64,000 nt of DNA from contig OY763323.1 in assembly GCA_963667375.1 (NCBI GenBank), positions 2,728,001 to 2,792,000 on the forward strand, read 5' to 3'. Below are positions 8,358-16,667 of this stretch, piece after piece. Every line of letters begins with the position of its first letter. The first letter of the stretch is position 1. Source of the DNA: G963556115 sp963667375 (GTDB lineage: Bacteria; Planctomycetota; SZUA-567). Under the pieces are notes generated by a model. It saw only the letters and a program-made list of their open reading frames with translations, was not told where the DNA came from and made no database searches. A program made the translations under genes and the position numbers.

Positions 8358-9688
8358 CCGGTACAGTAAGATTTTTGGATCGGGCTACCCCACAATTGCT
8401 GCTTATCTATACATTTGCTTTTCTAATTGCAGCTGGTACGGTTCTTCTGTTACTTCCAGCTGTACAGACGGCCGATGTCGGTTTTATCGATGCTTTGTTT
8501 ACCGCGACATCTGCTACCTGTGTTACCGGCCTGTCCACAGTTGATATTGGCACACATTTCAATCTATACGGCCAGTTAATAATTTTAGCGCTTATACAGC
8601 TTGGAGGGGTCGGGCTGATGAGTTTTGCTGCCATTTCATTCTCTTTGCTTGGAGCAAGAATCTCCCTTGGAGCATTGGATGTGCTTGATGATACGCTTTC
8701 AATACGTAGTCCCGCGCGGGAGTTCACCAAGACTTTTAAACTTATGTTCTGGGTTATTTTCAATATTGAAATTATTGGAGCGGTTTTCCTTTTTTTCGGG
8801 CTGTTAGTGACGATGCCGGTTCATGAAGCTATCTGGAATGCTTGTTTTCTCTCGGTTTCGGCATTCTGTAATGCCGGATTTACACTGTTTCCTGATAGTC
8901 TGGCCCAGCTTTCTTCATTTACGCAGCTGGTTATAATTATACTTATTATTCTTGGAGGACTGGGGCATATTGTGCTGGCGGAGCTTTACAGTCTGCTGCT
9001 GCTGATTGTAAAAAGGCGTAAAAAAAGTCACCCGCGTCTTTTTTCGTTTCATGTTCGGGTTGTATTGCTGATGACTGTTATCCTATTGTTAATTGGTACG
9101 GTAGCGACTCTGATATTCAATTATGACAATCCGCATCTTACCCTGTTTCAATCGTTTTTTGAAGCGGTCACGGTGCGTACCGCTGGTTTTTCTACCTTTA
9201 ATCAGACAGAGTTGACAACCCCTTCGGTGTTGATTCTTATTCTGCTGATGCTTATCGGAGGTAACGCCGGATCTTGTGCCGGTGGTTTGAAAACTACAAC
9301 GTTAGCGATCTGGCTTGCTCATATCAGAACCATACTTAACGGCAGTAATGAAATTCGGATTCTCAATATGAAGGTGCCGCTGATAGTTGTTACCAGAGTG
9401 TCGCAAATCATAGCTCTGGCGCTTGTCTGGAATATTGTCGGGTTGATAATAATGAGTGCCGGTGAGGAGACCACTCCGCTTCAGACCTTACTTTTTGAGC
9501 AGATTTCAGCATTTGCCACTGTCGGATTATCACTTGATTTTACTTCGCGAATGTCTGATATCTGTCAGCTATGGATTATTTTAACCATGTTTGTCGGTAG
9601 ACTGGGAACACTCACCATTGCTTTGGCTATTCCTAGGGCGACACCGATAAATATCAATCACCCTGAAGGGAGGATACTGGTCGGATGA
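8339..9688 (+). CDS. ktrB: TrkH/KtrB-type potassium channel subunit
   Basis: A 449-residue membrane protein with the fourfold M1-P-M2 architecture of the Trk/Ktr/HKT superfamily. Filter-type pore loops can be read: SATCVTGLSTVD, SAFCNAGFTLFPD, VRTAGFSTFNQTEL and SAFATVGLSLDF, each with the key Gly. The size matches KtrB (about 450 aa) rather than the longer TrkH. Its stop overlaps the start of the RCK subunit by 4 nt (ATGA-type coupling). It imports K+ driven by membrane potential or Na+. Confidence 0.92.
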   Translation: MFRRILTGTVRFLDRATPQLLLIYTFAFLIAAGTVLLLLPAVQTADVGFIDALFTATSATCVTGLSTVDIGTHFNLYGQLIILALIQLGGVGLMSFAAISFSLLGARISLGALDVLDDTLSIRSPAREFTKTFKLMFWVIFNIEIIGAVFLFFGLLVTMPVHEAIWNACFLSVSAFCNAGFTLFPDSLAQLSSFTQLVIIILIILGGLGHIVLAELYSLLLLIVKRRKKSHPRLFSFHVRVVLLMTVILLLIGTVATLIFNYDNPHLTLFQSFFEAVTVRTAGFSTFNQTELTTPSVLILILLMLIGGNAGSCAGGLKTTTLAIWLAHIRTILNGSNEIRILNMKVPLIVVTRVSQIIALALVWNIVGLIIMSAGEETTPLQTLLFEQISAFATVGLSLDFTSRMSDICQLWIILTMFVGRLGTLTIALAIPRATPININHPEGRILVG

Positions 9689-10380
9689 GAAAAAGAATAT
9701 GTGTTATCGGTTTGGGACAGTTTGGCCGTGAACTGGCAACAAATCTCGCTAAAACCGAGGAAGTTATGGTTATTGATATCAAGCAGAGTTCAATAAATGA
9801 TATTGCAGAGAGTGTGCAGAAGGCGCTTCGGCTTAATGCTACTAATTTCATTGAGCTTTCAACTGTTGTTGACAGTTCCTTTGACGAAGCGATAGTGAGT
9901 GTTGGTGAAGATCTGGAAGCAAGTATTCTAATCGTGCTTCACTTGAAAAAAATGGGTATAAGTAAAATTCATGCGAAAGCGCTCTCAGATGATCATGCGC
10001 GAATTCTTGAGGCGATAGGCGCTACAAATATAATTTTTCCGGAATCAGAAGCTGCCATAAGACTTAGTAAGAGAATTGTAAACCCGAGTATTCTCGATGA
10101 TTTCTCTCTCGGTGAAGAGTACACAATTGTTGAATTGGCTGTTCCAAAATCATTTGTCGGTAAAACTCTTATGGAGGTCGGTATCCGTAAGAACTTTTCA
10201 TCTTATCTCTTGGGTATCAGAGATATTGAAACGGGCAGAACTATCGTTATGCCTGATCAGGAAATAGTTTTCAAGGATAATGTCTCGCTTATTCTTATCG
10301 GAAAAATAGAGAGTATCAGTAAACTTAAAGAGCAGAGTCGTAATGATGCAGCTTCAGGTGGGAGCGTTGAGAAAGGTTAG
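9685..10380 (+). CDS. ktrA: TrkA/KtrA-type RCK potassium channel regulator
   Basis: A 231-residue cytoplasmic protein with one RCK_N Rossmann domain (VIGLGQFGRELATNL dinucleotide loop near residue 7, VIDI acidic end near 32) and one RCK_C domain (about 140-215: VELAVPKSFVGKTLMEVGI). A single N+C unit of this length is KtrA-like; E. coli TrkA has two in tandem. Octameric rings gate the membrane subunit in response to ATP/ADP or NAD(H). It is coupled by overlap to the channel gene. Its stop codon shares bases with the stop of the convergent thermonuclease gene. Confidence 0.92.
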   Translation: MRKRICVIGLGQFGRELATNLAKTEEVMVIDIKQSSINDIAESVQKALRLNATNFIELSTVVDSSFDEAIVSVGEDLEASILIVLHLKKMGISKIHAKALSDDHARILEAIGATNIIFPESEAAIRLSKRIVNPSILDDFSLGEEYTIVELAVPKSFVGKTLMEVGIRKNFSSYLLGIRDIETGRTIVMPDQEIVFKDNVSLILIGKIESISKLKEQSRNDAASGGSVEKG

Positions 10381-10778
10381 AATAGCGGACTGTTACGGTA
10401 AAGCTGTACTACTTTTCTCCGGTAAAGGACCTCATTTACCATCACGCCTGTTCGCAGGTAGACTTTTGCCAGCAGTCTGCCGAAGCGGTCCCGTTTACCG
10501 GCTGCAGGAAATTCAAGCCGTATTTTTTTTCCATAGCAGAGCTCTTCCAGCACTGCTGCTGCTTTGAAATAGCCATTTTCTCCTTTTTCAGGGGCATCAA
10601 TTCCGAAAAGACGTACACGTTCAGTATTGCCATGGTAACGTATCTGCAGTGTATCACCGTCAATGATTCTGGTTACAGAATACCATTCTGCTTCAGTATC
10701 ATCTGTGGCCAGAGATACTGCTGATATGATAATCAGCGCTGGAAGTAGAATAGCTGCGGCATATTTAAATGGTTTCAT
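10377..10778 (-). CDS. Secreted thermonuclease (SNase-like, TNase family)
   Basis: A 133-residue protein from the ATG at 10778, with AAAGGA 6-7 nt upstream; a GTG seven codons earlier is less likely. A hydrophobic signal or anchor (YAAAILLPALIIISAVSLA) precedes a single staphylococcal-nuclease OB fold. The catalytic residues can be aligned by eye: Arg in RVRLFGIDAPE, Glu in DAPEKG and the second Arg in DRFGRLLAKVYL; the metal-binding Asp lies in RIIDGDTLQI. It probably acts extracytoplasmically on nucleic acids. It follows the HTH regulator by 11 nt, so the two may be co-transcribed, and its stop overlaps the ktrA stop by 3 nt on the opposite strand. Confidence 0.88.
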   Translation of the reverse strand: MKPFKYAAAILLPALIIISAVSLATDDTEAEWYSVTRIIDGDTLQIRYHGNTERVRLFGIDAPEKGENGYFKAAAVLEELCYGKKIRLEFPAAGKRDRFGRLLAKVYLRTGVMVNEVLYRRKVVQLYRNSPLF

Positions 10779-10789
10779 TTTTGATCCTT

Positions 10790-11748
10790 TTAAGCCCACA
10801 AAACACTGCTGACGGGATAAATTGCAAGTACATTCGGATAATGTATGGCGTATGGTGGCTGCTGCTGGTCAGCAGCAGTCAGTAACAGCTGATCTCCTGT
10901 ATTATATGTATATCGGCAGATAAGTAATGAGGATTTTGAATTTTGCGTTAGATTTTCAGTATTATCAGTATTGATCTGGACAATTGCAGGTAGAGGACGT
11001 AGTGGGAAAAAATTGTCTGTTGAGCATTTAGCGGCAACCTGAATGAGTTGATTATTATTAATTGCCGGTGACATAGCATTGCCGGATATTTTAATCACGG
11101 TTAATTCCTCTGCAAGTTCTCTTTCTACGTAATATTCAGGACACGATGGTATCGTGGATACAGCTATAGCTTGATGTTTACAGGGAATTTTTCCTGGCGC
11201 ATAGTTCAAACAGTAATTCTTTAAACTGCCAACATAGTCATTTGACATTTTTTCAAGTAATTGTCGTGTCAACTCACAGCTTCCCACTAAATTTTGGTAA
11301 CCGGTAGTTACGTCACTATTTTCTGCTAATTCTATAACCAGATTATAATATGGGTCATAAGTGCCGGTTTGAAATGCTATGCGGTTTATTGCTGAAATTA
11401 AGGGCAGAAAATTTCTGTCATCTCCACTTAGGACGGCTGTCGCTGCCAGAGAACGTGCGAGTTCATAAGCTGGGAGGTCAACTACGCTGTTTGGCACGTA
11501 GTAACGGGGGTAATAGGCGAGTGCTATTGAATTGATATCACAAGTCTTGCCATTGATATACCAGCGTTCGGATATACCGCTTATCTGGGACAGTCTGTAT
11601 ATGTGCTTTAGCCTCGGCTGACTTTTACCGCTTCTCCATCCCTGTACTGATTGTCGCCTGAGACCGATAAAATCACCGATTTTACTGTCTGTAAGTCCAG
11701 GCAGGGAAAAAAAATACGTTCACATAACTTCTTATAAAACTCTGACAT
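10790..11748 (-). CDS. XRE-type HTH regulator with S24-like C-terminus, reading frame interrupted by a homopolymer frameshift
   Basis: The gene begins at ATG 11748 (MSEFYKKLCERI) and reaches an 8-T run (A's at 11707-11714 on the plus strand). A -1 shift there joins it to the frame that continues SLPGLTDSKIGDFIGLRRQS, then QGWRSGKSQPRLKHIYRLS, a clear XRE helix-turn-helix, and runs open to 10790. The fused product would be about 319 aa. No start codon exists in the second frame before the HTH: a TGA lies just upstream, and the first usable codon is a GTG at 11497. The last ~95 residues resemble the S24 peptidase fold of LexA/CI (KISGNAMSPAINNNQLI, ending PVSSVLWA). The catalytic Ser is Ala (GNAM for GxSM), and the expected Lys appears to be Cys (LLICRY). 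It may be a true frameshift mutant, a sequencing error, or slippage-controlled. Confidence 0.7.
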
Positions 11749-12034
11749 CGGTAATATTTTCCAAATAATTGCAGGTAGTTGACTAAAAATTAATAATAAA
11801 AACGGTTTGATTGTGCTTAAAATTTCTGCTATACTTCTTTTCGGCATAAATTGTATATAATTTTAATAAAATAAATATTATTGACTTTAATATTTCTTGA
11901 TTGCGATGTGTAATACTTGTTAAAGCATGTGATCAGGACTAGGCCCATATTACAGGCTAAATAAGCGTCTTATTATTTTATTAGTTATTAATAATATAGC
12001 ATTTGTGGAGAGATTGAAAGAATTTGGAGGAAAT

Positions 12035-12199
12035 ATGTATACTGAACGAAGGCCGCATGTGCAATTACGGTGTATCAGGGGAAATGCCAAGGTTGCTGAT
12101 GAAAATTATGTTTCAAGAGAATTATATGATAAGGTTAAGTCGGATTGTGAAAAATGGTACCGGTTATGGCTTGAAGAATGCAAGAAGCGAAATTTCTGA
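12035..12199 (+). CDS. Small hypothetical protein
   Basis: A 54-residue frame starting MYTERRPHVQLRC at 12035, with a strong GGAGG 4 nt upstream (an in-frame ATG-less extension to 12005 lacks a ribosome site). It is basic and mostly helical towards the C-terminus (YVSRELYDKVKSDCEKWYRL). It is divergent from the broken HTH regulator and so could be its target or a remnant of the same mobile or phage-derived locus. I do not recognise the family. Another 62-aa frame overlapping it has a poorer start. Confidence 0.45.
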   Translation: MYTERRPHVQLRCIRGNAKVADENYVSRELYDKVKSDCEKWYRLWLEECKKRNF

Positions 12200-12303
12200 T
12201 CTGGTATTATAGTACTTGCAAGGTAGGAGAAATCAGCTAGAATCTAGTTATCAGTTAAGAATAATATAATTTATAACGAGTGTAAAGTTTTGTTGAGGAT
12301 AAA

Positions 12304-12861
12304 ATGCTTAAAAAGTGCATAACTCTGTTTATAATCTTTTTTTATATTGGTCTTTTTACTATTGGCGGCGGATATGCAATGCTGCCTCTTCTTGAAAAAG
12401 AAGTGGTATTGCGTTATAAATGGCTGAATCATGAAGAGCTACTTGATGTCTTTGCCTTGGGTCAGTCGACTCCCGGGATAATTGCACTGAATGTGGCTAC
12501 TTTTGTCGGTGTCAAACAGTGCGGAGTGGTTGGTGGTATATTTGCAACTGCTGGTATGATTATGCCTTCACTGATAATAATCTCTATACTTGCAAGTTTT
12601 ATCAGCAGTATTAATCAGTATCCGTTGATTGTAAGTATATTTGCCGGTATACGTGCTGTTGTTGCAGGGTTATTGTTATGTACCGTGTATCAGTTGGGAA
12701 AGCGGTCAGTTCGTTCAGCATTTGCCTGGTTAATTCTGATCGCGTCTTTTATATTAATAACTTTTCTTAGTGTATCTCCTATTGTTATTGTCATCGGCAG
12801 CGGTCTGGCTGGTGTCGGTATCTATGTTCTGGGAGTTAATAATGAGCGGAAGAGGGGATAA
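12304..12861 (+). CDS. chrA: ChrA-family chromate transporter, first half
   Basis: A 185-residue protein, one half of a CHR transporter. The N-terminal signature FFYIGLFTIGGGYAMLPLLEKEVV and GQSTPGIIALNVATFVG are characteristic of Pfam chromate-transport domains. About six hydrophobic spans follow. It is paired with a second short CHR gene whose start overlaps its last base, the usual two-gene 'short-chain' arrangement in which antiparallel halves form one transporter. Family members export chromate or take up sulfate-like anions; many have unknown physiological substrates. Confidence 0.9.
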   Translation: MLKKCITLFIIFFYIGLFTIGGGYAMLPLLEKEVVLRYKWLNHEELLDVFALGQSTPGIIALNVATFVGVKQCGVVGGIFATAGMIMPSLIIISILASFISSINQYPLIVSIFAGIRAVVAGLLLCTVYQLGKRSVRSAFAWLILIASFILITFLSVSPIVIVIGSGLAGVGIYVLGVNNERKRG

Positions 12862-13409
12862 TGGGGTATCTGACACTCTGTATTATTTTTTTTAAAGTTG
12901 GTCTGTTTACTATCGGCGGCGGGCTTGCTTCACTTGGTCTGCTGAATGAGTATCTGGTTAAACCTGGATTTCTGAATGCTGACATGTTTTATAATATGGT
13001 TGCAATATCGCAGTCCACACCGGGGCCGATAGGTGTCAATATGGCCACTTACATTGGATTTGAGTATCACGGGATACCCGGAGCAGTTGCGGCGACCCTT
13101 TCGCTGGTATTACCATCATTTATTATCATAACTATTATTGCATATGTCCTGAGTGGCTTCAAGGATAACCGATTTCTGATTGCTGCTTTCAAAGGATTCA
13201 GACCGGCGGCTATTGGTATTATTTTGAGTGTCGCGTATCTGATTGTGATTAATTCGGTGCTTGATCTTGATGTGCAACTGGTATGGGGAGAGGAATTGCT
13301 GGTAAAACTGTTTGTCTGCGTCTTGACAGTTGTGCTTACACTGCGGTTCAAACTCAATCCAATATTGTGTATTATTATCGGTGGAATTTTCGGCGGGATT
13401 TTTTTATAA
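12861..13409 (+). CDS. chrA: ChrA-family chromate transporter, second half
   Basis: A 182-residue partner of the preceding gene, sharing the A of the upstream stop codon. It repeats the family signatures FKVGLFTIGGGLASLGLL and AISQSTPGPIGVNMATYIGF with five to six TM segments. The two halves are about equal in length and clearly homologous, as expected for a split transporter. A palindromic hairpin that can terminate transcription follows 2 nt after the stop. Confidence 0.9.
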   Translation: MGYLTLCIIFFKVGLFTIGGGLASLGLLNEYLVKPGFLNADMFYNMVAISQSTPGPIGVNMATYIGFEYHGIPGAVAATLSLVLPSFIIITIIAYVLSGFKDNRFLIAAFKGFRPAAIGIILSVAYLIVINSVLDLDVQLVWGEELLVKLFVCVLTVVLTLRFKLNPILCIIIGGIFGGIFL

Positions 13410-13410
13410 A

Positions 13411-13436
13411 AGGAGGACAGTATGTTCTGTCCTCCT
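13411..13436. terminator. Bidirectional hairpin between chrA and the FeoB-associated gene
   Basis: The 10-nt arms AGGAGGACAG and CTGTCCTCCT flank a 6-nt loop. It lies 2 nt after the chrA stop and 9 nt beyond the end of the minus-strand gene. On the minus strand it is followed by TTTTAT, so it terminates that direction best; the plus-side U-tract is weak. Confidence 0.65.
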
Positions 13437-13444
13437 GGGTTAAT

Positions 13445-13621
13445 TTATTGTTTACACGAATGCTCGTTTGCGCCGGAATTTTCCGGTAATTTATTGCACT
13501 GGCAGCCGCAGCCGGAACACTTTGGCGGTTTTTTGGAGAAAAGAACCAGATATACCCGGCGAACTGTGAATAGCAGAGCAAGTGTAATAATAACGATAAG
13601 AATGATATCATCTATTTTCAT
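13445..13621 (-). CDS. FeoB-associated Cys-rich membrane protein
   Basis: A 58-residue protein starting MKIDDIILIVIITLALLF, with AAAGGAG 7 nt before its ATG. It has one N-terminal TM, a basic RR junction and a cytosolic tail with the Cys cluster CSGCGCQC followed by a last Cys near the end. This architecture matches the small 'FeoB-associated Cys-rich membrane protein' family (FeoB_associated), usually encoded beside feoB in anaerobes. It lies 548 nt beyond feoB on the same strand, with a divergently read ferredoxin in between. It may deliver or sense Fe2+ or Fe-S at the transporter; the role is not established. Confidence 0.8.
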   Translation of the reverse strand: MKIDDIILIVIITLALLFTVRRVYLVLFSKKPPKCSGCGCQCNKLPENSGANEHSCKQ

Positions 13622-13922
13622 CTTGTTACTCCTTTCGAATAATAATATTTAATCCATATGCTAGGATTATTTTGTGCAAATGTTAAGTTCATCTAAAACA
13701 ATAAAATTGTTTCAAAGCTTATGCTTGTTAAAATTATAGTATATTCTGTTACTTAGTTGGCAAGAATAATTTATGAGTTAATTAGTTTGTTCTAATATTT
13801 TACAAATAAGTATGTTACATGATTTTTTTCTAAAAACTATTTGTAATCAATTATTAAGTATTGTAGAATAACAAATGTCGTAAAGGAAATAATATTTTTT
13901 GACTTATACACTTTATAGATTA
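13622..13922. other. AT-rich intergenic region between the Cys-rich gene and the ferredoxin gene
   Basis: About 300 nt, strongly AT-rich, lying between divergent starts. It must contain the promoters of both small genes, but I could not find a convincing -35/-10 pair with correct spacing for either. No RNA gene or repeat was seen. Confidence 0.4.
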
Positions 13923-13935
13923 CAAGGAGAATGTA

Positions 13936-14103
13936 ATGGCTTACAAAATTTCTGACGCTTGTGTTGGTTGTGGCTCTTGTCTTCCAGCATGCCCAGTAGA
14001 GGCTATTAAAGAAGGTGAAAAATACTCAATCGATCCAGACACATGCGTTGATTGTGGTTCTTGTGCCGGTGAATGCCCAGTCGAAGCTATTTCTGCAGAG
14101 TAG
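13936..14103 (+). CDS. 2[4Fe-4S] ferredoxin, clostridial type
   Basis: A 55-residue ferredoxin starting MAYKISDACVGCGSC, with AAGGAGA upstream. Two classical motifs are present, CVGCGSCLPACP and CVDCGSCAGECP, each followed by VEAI, so it binds two low-potential [4Fe-4S] clusters. The length is exactly that of clostridial 8Fe ferredoxins. It would carry electrons for reactions such as pyruvate:ferredoxin oxidoreductase and for the Rnf complex encoded about 12 kb away. It has its own strong terminator and is convergent with feoB. Confidence 0.95.
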   Translation: MAYKISDACVGCGSCLPACPVEAIKEGEKYSIDPDTCVDCGSCAGECPVEAISAE

Positions 14104-14131
14104 TTTGTTTTATACATCTACAGTTTTTATT

Positions 14132-14166
14132 GGCGGCTCTATTTCAAAATAGAGTCGCTTTTTTTT
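14132..14166 (+). terminator. Intrinsic terminator of the ferredoxin gene
   Basis: The stem GCGGCTCTATT / AATAGAGTCGC with a TCAA loop (one G-U pair) is followed by eight T's at 14159-14166. It sits 28 nt after the ferredoxin stop and directly before the convergent feoB stop. Confidence 0.88.
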
Positions 14167-14168
14167 GT

Positions 14169-16301
14169 TTAAATTATCAATGAACCAAGCTGGTATACAA
14201 CAAAGGTAATGATATAGGCAATTACTGTAAGACCAACGAGTTGGAATAATGCCCATTTCCAGGAGTTGCTTTCACGTCTGGTCACTGCGATAGTAGCGAT
14301 GCATGGGGCGCTTATCAGACAGAACAGCATAATGCAGAAGCCTTGAAGCGGAGTATAATTGCGACCGATGATTTCCCGTAGTGCGTCAGAGCTGGAATCG
14401 GCATCACCAACCGCATAAACGATTCCAAGCTGCGATACAAATATCTCCTTGGCTGCAAGAGCTCCTATAAGCGCGGTACCAATATGCCAGTCAAATCCCA
14501 AGGGCTTGATAACCGGTTCGATGATACTGCCCACTCTGCCGGTAACAGTATAACCCATGCGCTCCGCGCTCTCTTCATTTATTATCCGGGTTATTCTTTT
14601 TTCCTTCTCAGTTGCAGGCAGGTTACTACCTTCTAGAGTTTGAATTTCAGCGGCGTAATCCTTTGAAAGATTCTTTTTCTGGGGATAAGTGGAAGCGATC
14701 CATAATATTATTGAGATTGCCAGTATTACCGTACCGGCTTTTTTCAGGTACAACCCTGCTCGCTGCCACATATGAATTACAATGCTGGTGAATGTTGGAA
14801 TACGATAAGGCGGTAATTCCATTACAAACGGTACATCATCACCTTTAAAAATTGTAGAGCGTAAAATTTTCGCACATACTATAGCTAGAACGATTCCAAT
14901 AAAATATATCAGCCACATGATGATTGCGTATAGCTTTTCCGGAAAGAAAACCGGAATAATCAGCGCATAAATTGGTATGCGGGCACCGCAGCTCATTAAT
15001 GGAGCAACCAGCATTGTGGTCATGCGATCACGTTTTGATTCCAGCGTTCTGGTTGCCATTATTGCCGGTACCGAACAGCCGAACCCTATTATCATGGGGA
15101 TAAAGCTTTTACCATGCATACCAACTTTCTGCATCAGTTTATCCATGATGAAAGCGACACGTGACATATAACCGGTGCCTTCGAGAAGCGCAATTGCAAG
15201 AAATAGCAGAATAATATTTGGCAGGAAGATCAGTACCCCGCCGACACCGGCAATCACACCATCAGTTATCAGTGATTTCAGCATGCTCTCTGATTGCCAG
15301 AGCGTATTAATACTGGAAGACAGAATTTTAATTCCATCTTCGATTAGTCCCATGAATGGATCTCCGATGGTAAACGTCATCCAGAACACCACATACATAA
15401 GAATGAAAAACAGTGGCAATCCTAGAATCCTGTTGGTAACGATGGAATCAATTTTTTCACTTATATCCAGCCGGTTCTGCAGACTCATTACGACACTTTT
15501 ACGGAAAATCCCGGTAATAATGCCATAACGGTGTTCGGCAACAGCTATCTCTGAATCTTCACCGATATGTCGCTGGAAATTCTGAATTATTTCTGAGCAA
15601 CGTTCAATAAGAGTGTTATCATTGTGCTTCAGGAGCATATCTGTGATTATCTGGTCTTTTTCAAGAAGCTTGATGGAGTACCAGGTGTGCGGCAGATTAC
15701 TGTTCGGCAGAACGGCGTTGAAGAGTATGGAGTTCAGCTCTCTGATGCAGTCTGCAATGTCACATCCCAGATCGTGCTTATGGATATCAAAATTATTACA
15801 ACTGAGGTGCTGCGAATACTTGTCAATTGCTTCCTTGAGCTCATTAATACCTGTCGCTTTGGAGCCTACGGTGGTTGTTACCGGAGAACTGAGAAGTTCA
15901 GCTATAGTCTCCGGTGATATCTCCATGCCCCGGTTTTGGGCTGTATCCATCATGTTGAGAACAATTAAAACCGGTGCTCCCAGTTCGAGCAGCTGGAGTG
16001 TGAGGTATAGATTGCGTTCAAGGTTTGAAGCATCTATTACATTTACAATAAGATCAAGTGGTTGATCGATTATTTCATTTCTGGCGATCAGTTCTTCGGG
16101 AGAGTTTGTGTTGAGTGTATAGGTTCCGGGAAGGTCGATTACCGATATTTTCTTGCCGTTGAACTTGTAGTCTCCGGTTTTCATCTCTACGGTGACCCCC
16201 GGATAGTTACCAACATGCTGGTTGGCACCGGTTAGCCCGTTAAAGATGGTGCTTTTACCCGAATTCGGATTTCCAGCCAGAGCAATTCTTATCTCTGCCA
16301 T
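14169..16301 (-). CDS. feoB: Ferrous iron transporter FeoB
   Basis: A 710-residue protein with an N-terminal GTPase domain and a polytopic membrane domain. G-motifs read GNPNSGKST (G1, about residue 9), DLPGTYTL (G3) and LNMMD (G4). The region VIDASNLERNLYLTLQLLELG is the conserved FeoB switch region. Membrane gates are at GGVLIFLPNIILLFLAIALLEGTGYMSR and the second copy IGALAAKEIFVSQLGIVYA, with the GCSVPAIMATRT motif (Cys within the pore) between them. It imports Fe2+ under low oxygen. feoA lies 103 nt upstream and a DtxR-like gene precedes that, so the operon is iron-controlled. Confidence 0.97.
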   Translation of the reverse strand: MAEIRIALAGNPNSGKSTIFNGLTGANQHVGNYPGVTVEMKTGDYKFNGKKISVIDLPGTYTLNTNSPEELIARNEIIDQPLDLIVNVIDASNLERNLYLTLQLLELGAPVLIVLNMMDTAQNRGMEISPETIAELLSSPVTTTVGSKATGINELKEAIDKYSQHLSCNNFDIHKHDLGCDIADCIRELNSILFNAVLPNSNLPHTWYSIKLLEKDQIITDMLLKHNDNTLIERCSEIIQNFQRHIGEDSEIAVAEHRYGIITGIFRKSVVMSLQNRLDISEKIDSIVTNRILGLPLFFILMYVVFWMTFTIGDPFMGLIEDGIKILSSSINTLWQSESMLKSLITDGVIAGVGGVLIFLPNIILLFLAIALLEGTGYMSRVAFIMDKLMQKVGMHGKSFIPMIIGFGCSVPAIMATRTLESKRDRMTTMLVAPLMSCGARIPIYALIIPVFFPEKLYAIIMWLIYFIGIVLAIVCAKILRSTIFKGDDVPFVMELPPYRIPTFTSIVIHMWQRAGLYLKKAGTVILAISIILWIASTYPQKKNLSKDYAAEIQTLEGSNLPATEKEKRITRIINEESAERMGYTVTGRVGSIIEPVIKPLGFDWHIGTALIGALAAKEIFVSQLGIVYAVGDADSSSDALREIIGRNYTPLQGFCIMLFCLISAPCIATIAVTRRESNSWKWALFQLVGLTVIAYIITFVVYQLGSLII

Positions 16302-16404
16302 TATATACTTTCTATGCCTAGGTCGGGGTAATTAAGTTAGTCCCGACTAATAGCTTTTGGAAAAAAAACCGCATAACGCGTCTTAATAGTTCAAATTATA
16401 AAAA

Positions 16405-16644
16405 TTAAACAATCTCAATTTCAATATGTGATGCTTCATTTTTACGTAGAGATAGCTCATATCCCATAATTTTAAGAACCATTGGATCACCGAGTGGTGC
16501 AATACGCTTTACTTCAACCAAACTGTTGCGGATGATTCCCATGCCGGCGTAACGTGTACGGTTGCTCAAATCAGGTAATACTCTGGTTATTTTTGCTTTT
16601 TTTCCTACTTCAAGATGATCTAGTGTCATTAGTGCGGTCATCAT
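16405..16644 (-). CDS. feoA: FeoA, SH3-like accessory protein for ferrous iron uptake
   Basis: A 79-residue protein made of one FeoA (SH3-like) domain: LDHLEVGKKAKITRVL, RYAGMGIIRNSLVEVKRIAPLGDP and KIMGYELSLRKNEASHIEI are standard. Two consecutive ATGs follow AAAGGATAAG, and either could initiate. FeoA is a small cytoplasmic partner that stimulates FeoB. It lies between the regulator (23 nt gap) and feoB. Confidence 0.93.
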   Translation of the reverse strand: MMTALMTLDHLEVGKKAKITRVLPDLSNRTRYAGMGIIRNSLVEVKRIAPLGDPMVLKIMGYELSLRKNEASHIEIEIV

Positions 16645-16667
16645 CTTATCCTTTATATAACTGGTAC

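Noticed and set aside
11608..11847. Stand-alone 79-aa minus-strand protein upstream of the HTH/S24 gene
   Set aside because: It is the N-terminal frame of the frameshifted regulator, extended upstream without a ribosome site; its second half reads the HTH region out of frame.
12024..12212. 62-aa plus-strand frame overlapping the small protein at 12035
   Set aside because: The competing frame at 12035 is directly preceded by GGAGG; this one starts within that Shine-Dalgarno region and has no site of its own.
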